Assembly (NCBI GenBank): GCA_023228995.1
Contig: JALOAD010000018.1
Span: 1-58,655 of the forward strand
DNA length: 58,655 nucleotides
DNA from: Candidatus Muiribacterium halophilum
Lineage (GTDB): Bacteria > Muiribacteriota > Muiribacteriia > Muiribacteriales > Muiribacteriaceae
Reading direction: 5' to 3'
Shown here piece by piece: positions 55,450 to 58,655 of this stretch. The stretch's first letter is position 1, and each line of letters begins with the position of its first letter. Position numbers and translations under genes: made by a program. Below the pieces are notes generated by a model. That model had not been told where the DNA came from. It did not search any database and was given only the letters and a program-made list of their open reading frames with translations.

Positions 55450-55629
55450 ATGTCATTTTATGACATTAGTGACAAAAAACTGTCATCCCGGTATGATTCT
55501 GAGCCGGGATCTGTTTTGTGTTTTCTAACTAACAGCTTTAGCTGCACTAACTAGGTTGGCTTGTCCAACCGCTTACTAGGCTACAAAGTAGCCACTAACT
55601 AGCAAATTTATCATAAAATGGTAAATTTG
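55450..55629. repeat. Hairpin array D with CTAACTAG spacers
   Basis: Hairpins are ATGTCAT-TTT-ATGACAT (55450-55466), CAGCT-TT-AGCTG (55533-55544), GGTTGG-CTTGT-CCAACC (55554-55570), GGCTAC-AAA-GTAGCC (55579-55593) and CAAATTTATCAT-AAA-ATGGTAAATTTG (55603-55629, one G-T pair). Spacers read CTAACTAA, CACTAACTAG, GCTTACTAG, CACTAACTAG and GCTAACTG. Confidence 0.68.
55481..55515 (+). repeat. Dispersed 35-bp palindromic repeat, copy 3
   Basis: Starts TGTCATCCCGGTATGATTC and ends GAGCCGGGATCTGTT, differing from copy 1 at only two or so positions. It sits between the first and second hairpins of array D. Confidence 0.8.
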
Positions 55630-55840
55630 TGCTAACTGTATTAACTATTCGCAGGTTTATAAAGAGTTTAAGGGTTGAGGGTTGATAATCTAATTAGAAA
55701 ATCTAAAGTTCTGTCATTCCTGACCAATTCAGGAATCCAGCTTTTCCCGCCTTCTTAATTCAACATTCAACAATCGAAATTCGGCATTGCTTTTCCCATT
55801 TCTTGCCCTAATCCCGAACCCCGGATTTTCACAGTTTTAA

Positions 55841-56869
55841 TTACAAATCTATTAAAAAATATGAATAATGAGAAGATTTTTTATTTTCATCTTTATAAAA
55901 ACTCAAAACAATATTTAAAGGAATTTTTCCCATTAAAATAGTTCTTAATATTATTTCATCACCATAAGTAGTATAGGATTTTTCAAAATTATCAAGAATA
56001 AATTTACCTTTATCAATAAAAATCCTATTATAAACTGTAAGACTAAAAAATTTAGAAAATTTAATATTAAAATTAGAATATAAAGGAGAAATCAATTCCA
56101 AACTTCTAAAATTCATCTCTTTTGCATAAATCTCAGTTTTAAGACCTCTTATATGCAAACCTGAAGAACCATTTTTTAATAAAGAATTTACCCAGTTTTT
56201 CTCAAGATTGTAAATTTTACAATAACCAGTATTTATTATAAATGTAAATTTTTGATTTTCAATAATATTATATGAACCCCTAATTAAACCTTTAGTAAAA
56301 TCTGTCTTTCCCGAATTAAATTCTACTCCAGTTAACAAAAAATCATAATTTCCAATAACTCTATTATAATCTTTCAAAAATTTAGTTGAATAAACAAAGT
56401 TTTTTAATTCAATACCAAAAATATCTCCTTCAAGCATAGGAAAATATGAATTATAATCAAGATTTGAATAAAATAAAGAAATATCTAGTTTCTTTTTATA
56501 AGATTTAAAAGAAAATGTCTTTTTTATATTTTTTATACTAGGATAAAAATAAAGTCCTAAATATTTTTCTTCTGTGTGTTTTGATTCAACACTCAGTTCT
56601 GTATCTATAAAACCTTTATTTTGACTTTTAAAAAAAATATCAAGATTTTCTGAATTTTCATTATAAAGATATTTTATATCTCTTGAAAAAAGATATGCTT
56701 TATCAGAAAAATGCTGAAACATTCCAATTCTAAAAACTCCATTTTCATATTCAAACCATGGAATTGTATATTTTTTTTCTATTTTTGCTTGATATTTTTC
56801 AGCTTCATAAGAATTTGCATTAAGAAAAATATATAATGTTAAAAATAAAAAAACTGTTTTTATCTTCAT
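55841..56869 (-). CDS. Putative outer-membrane beta-barrel protein
   Basis: The 342-residue protein has a signal peptide (about 1-19) and strand-rich sequence with many alternating aromatic residues, consistent with an outer-membrane barrel (a D15/Omp85-like C-terminal barrel is possible but not proven). Its start overlaps the upstream HExxH peptidase gene by ATGA. In some bacteria a peptidase, beta-propeller and barrel are joined in one chain; here they are two coupled genes. Confidence 0.55.
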   Translation of the reverse strand: MKIKTVFLFLTLYIFLNANSYEAEKYQAKIEKKYTIPWFEYENGVFRIGMFQHFSDKAYLFSRDIKYLYNENSENLDIFFKSQNKGFIDTELSVESKHTEEKYLGLYFYPSIKNIKKTFSFKSYKKKLDISLFYSNLDYNSYFPMLEGDIFGIELKNFVYSTKFLKDYNRVIGNYDFLLTGVEFNSGKTDFTKGLIRGSYNIIENQKFTFIINTGYCKIYNLEKNWVNSLLKNGSSGLHIRGLKTEIYAKEMNFRSLELISPLYSNFNIKFSKFFSLTVYNRIFIDKGKFILDNFEKSYTTYGDEIILRTILMGKIPLNIVLSFYKDENKKSSHYSYFLIDL

Positions 56870-58296
56870 TTTGGCAACTCTTTTTTAAATATAACTCTTT
56901 TTTGATTATTAATTCCTGAGAAATAAACAGCATTATCAAAAAATGAAATATTAGTTGCAAAAGCATTAAAGAGTTTTTTTCTTTTATCATCTTTTATTAA
57001 AAAAGAAGTAAATTCTCCATCAATATATTCACTAATAACAGGAAAATCATTAAAAAATGAAATTTCAGCATAAAAATCTTTTAATTTTAGAACTTTTCTA
57101 TTAAAATCACCTGAAAAATAATAAAAACACAAATAATCATCCATATCTATGTAATAAAGAATTTTATCTTTTATTCTTCCAGTCTGACCTTTATTTTTAA
57201 AAACAAGTTTATTTTCTTTATAAACATTTACATAACCTCTATTATCCATAAAAGATATATAATCTTCACTTTTAAAAGGATAAATCCCTAAAAAATCTGT
57301 TTTATAAATTTGACCTTGTTTTACAATAACTATTTTAAATCTACCTTGTGAATGTATAGAAGCAATTATTTCATTTTCTTTATAAATTGAATAAGAATGT
57401 ATGTTTTCTAATATTATTTTGTCATTAAATTTTAAAACACTTCTATTATCTTTATCAGTTGAAATATAATATAAACCATGTAAAGTAAAATTAGGTTGAG
57501 AAAGATTATGTTCTGATTCTTTAAACACAAAATAACTATTAGGATATTTAACAATTGTCCTGTTTTTTAAAAATGAACGGGATTCAGATATTATATCAGA
57601 AATAATTCCAAATTTTTTTCTTATTGAACTTTTAAAATTATCTTTTAAACCCTTACCACATAAAAATAAAGCAATATATTCTTCACCATAAAGATTTTTT
57701 AAATATTCAATTATTTCAAATGATGCAAAATATCCACCAACTCTATTGTAATTATCTCTATAATAAAAAGTCTGAAGTTCTACAGGAGTATACAATGGAT
57801 ATAAATATGAATAAACATCCCAATAAGGATTATAATCTCTTGAAAAAGATTCTGCATATCCTTCATAAAACCATAAAGGAATTTCGCCAAGGCGAAGCAG
57901 ATATTTTATACCTCCACTTCCGTCACCAATTTTATGAAACTGCACAACATGTGTTAATTCATGACGAATAACTTCATTAAATTTAAGAAATGCTCCATAA
58001 TCAAAAAAATAATTAACCCTAATATCTGAACGAAGCGGATCAGCATTAGCTCCACCTGTATTAACAGAATCTTCAATAAAAACTTTTATAGGAGAATTAT
58101 TTTTAAAACAGAATTTTTCAGAAATATATTTTAACTCTTTTTCAAGAGTATTCATTATATAATCTTTTTCACTTAAAAGCGATTTTTTAATATAAACTTC
58201 AAAGTTTTCTGAATTAATAACATAAAGGTCAGATAAACAGTATATCTGACCTTTTATTGTAAAGATTATTAACAAAACTAATAGGAATTTTTTCAA
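56866..58296 (-). CDS. Exported gluzincin-type (peptidase MA-like) metalloprotease
   Basis: The 476-residue protein has a signal peptide (about 1-20) and a zinc site HELTH (H112, E113, H116) with third ligand E145 in WFYEGYAES, the gluzincin arrangement. Residues from about 265 on are strand repeats (YYISTDKDNRSVLKF, IIASIHSQGRFKIVIV and others) like a WD40/TolB propeller. It overlaps both neighbours by ATGA. The zinc ligands are all intact, in contrast to the matrixin-like lipoprotein at 53097. Confidence 0.82.
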   Translation of the reverse strand: MKKFLLVLLIIFTIKGQIYCLSDLYVINSENFEVYIKKSLLSEKDYIMNTLEKELKYISEKFCFKNNSPIKVFIEDSVNTGGANADPLRSDIRVNYFFDYGAFLKFNEVIRHELTHVVQFHKIGDGSGGIKYLLRLGEIPLWFYEGYAESFSRDYNPYWDVYSYLYPLYTPVELQTFYYRDNYNRVGGYFASFEIIEYLKNLYGEEYIALFLCGKGLKDNFKSSIRKKFGIISDIISESRSFLKNRTIVKYPNSYFVFKESEHNLSQPNFTLHGLYYISTDKDNRSVLKFNDKIILENIHSYSIYKENEIIASIHSQGRFKIVIVKQGQIYKTDFLGIYPFKSEDYISFMDNRGYVNVYKENKLVFKNKGQTGRIKDKILYYIDMDDYLCFYYFSGDFNRKVLKLKDFYAEISFFNDFPVISEYIDGEFTSFLIKDDKRKKLFNAFATNISFFDNAVYFSGINNQKRVIFKKELPK

Positions 58297-58655
58297 CCTT
58301 TAAGAAACTCCTCAATAAAATCTGTAAGTTTTTCAAGGTCCTCAACTCTAATGTTTTCATCTACTGTATGAACTTTATCCATACCTGTACTCATATTAAC
58401 AGCTTTAAGACCTTTTGCATTGTGTATATTTGTATCAGAACCACCACCTGTAGAACCTGTTCTAAATTTAACACCAATCTTCTCAACTGCCTTTTTTATT
58501 TCTTTAATCAAAGAGTCATTCTCATCAATATTATAACTTTTATATTCATTTACTACATCAATTTTTATTGAAGCATTAGCTTTTTCAACTTCCAGCTTTA
58601 ATATAGATACAATATTTTCAGTTACTTCTTTAAGTTTTTTATCATCTCTTGATCT
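58293..58655 (-). CDS. M20-type peptidase (PepT-like), 3' end only
   Basis: The frame is open to the right edge of the window, so only the C-terminal 120 or so residues are seen. The TTG at 58511 is internal, not a start. The sequence has SRDDKKLKE near the edge and TGGGSDTNIHNAKGL..MSTGMDKVHTVDE, the terminal metal-ligand and substrate region of tripeptidase-T-like aminopeptidases. It overlaps the following exported peptidase gene by ATGA. Confidence 0.8.
   Translation of the reverse strand, partial: RSRDDKKLKEVTENIVSILKLEVEKANASIKIDVVNEYKSYNIDENDSLIKEIKKAVEKIGVKFRTGSTGGGSDTNIHNAKGLKAVNMSTGMDKVHTVDENIRVEDLEKLTDFIEEFLKG

Larger units (their letters stand above)
55257..55840. other. Long repeat-rich gene-free interval (region D)
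   Basis: This 584-bp gap upstream of the surface operon has no supported gene. From left to right it holds a CCGATAAT promoter motif, a 15-bp tandem repeat, the GCGTGACATGTCA module, a 35-bp palindrome copy, hairpin array D, a diverged 20-bp repeat, and ATTCCTG/CAGGAAT (55716-55736). Confidence 0.7.

Noticed and set aside
55841-56869. Definite Omp85/BamA-type barrel
   Set aside because: No POTRA domain or signature motif can be seen; only a general barrel-like pattern is supported.
1-58655. tRNA or rRNA genes
   Set aside because: No cloverleaf with conserved T-arm or rRNA-like G+C-rich segment was recognised in any gap.

Overview
The window is very A+T-rich (by eye well over two thirds A+T). 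It looks like the chromosome of an anaerobic bacterium with a Gram-negative-type envelope. Signs of an outer membrane are putative beta-barrel proteins, several lipobox lipoproteins and two giant exported proteins ending in a FlgD-like or sorting-type Ig module. Anaerobic metabolism is indicated by a four-subunit 2-oxoacid:ferredoxin oxidoreductase, a B12-dependent class II ribonucleotide reductase, ferredoxin-like proteins and radical SAM chemistry. I cannot assign the lineage from sequence alone; an uncultured AT-rich phylum is plausible. No tRNA, rRNA, CRISPR array, transposase or prophage was recognised.

Layout. 1-7361 (+): a TetR regulator with its own promoter and operator, then an efflux system of the YbhG/F/S/R type (membrane fusion protein, two separate ABC ATPases, two ABC-2 permeases) and a lipoprotein amidohydrolase that ends in four tandem hairpins. 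7362-13593 (-): tRNA nucleotidyltransferase behind an Rrf2 regulator and an Fe-S protein; a MITE-like 265-bp element with 14-bp terminal inverted repeats; then a tightly overlapping signalling operon (HTH-receiver protein, STAS/pseudo-receiver/histidine kinase, radical SAM protein). 13810-25456 (-): a 3143-residue Ig-like repeat surface protein and nrdJ. 25633-26666 (+): two YeeE/YedE half-transporters, convergent with a hemerythrin-pseudohydrolase fusion. 28156-31637 (-): hflX, pssA, psd, an unlisted 42-residue gene and a TPR-like protein. 32031-35666 (-): two small exported or TPR proteins and the oxidoreductase operon. 35785-38627 (+): an MBOAT acyltransferase and a FabF-type ketosynthase. 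38737-42564 (-): two TPR proteins (one with an SGNH domain) and an SDR. 42578-55256 (-): a surface operon of beta-barrel, pseudo-metalloprotease lipoprotein, two carboxypeptidase-regulatory-domain lipoproteins, a 2301-residue Big_5-type giant and a small lipoprotein. 55841-58655 (-): a second barrel, an exported HExxH peptidase and the 3' end of an M20-type peptidase cut by the window edge.

The most unusual signal lies between genes. Several intergenic gaps hold rows of short perfect hairpins with unrelated stem sequences and 2-5 nt loops, separated by a recurring spacer of the form CTAATTAG / CTAACTAG / GCTTACTAG. These arrays are interleaved with dispersed repeats: a 35-bp CCCGG...CCGGG palindrome in three copies, an exact 20-bp repeat in two copies, and a 15-bp tandem repeat. 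Two gaps share an ordered set of modules in which the hairpin stem has been exchanged. Other points worth attention are three likely pseudoenzymes (matrixin-like lipoprotein, hemerythrin-linked hydrolase, TPR-SGNH protein) and a shared CCGATAAT promoter-like motif upstream of both giant-protein transcription units.
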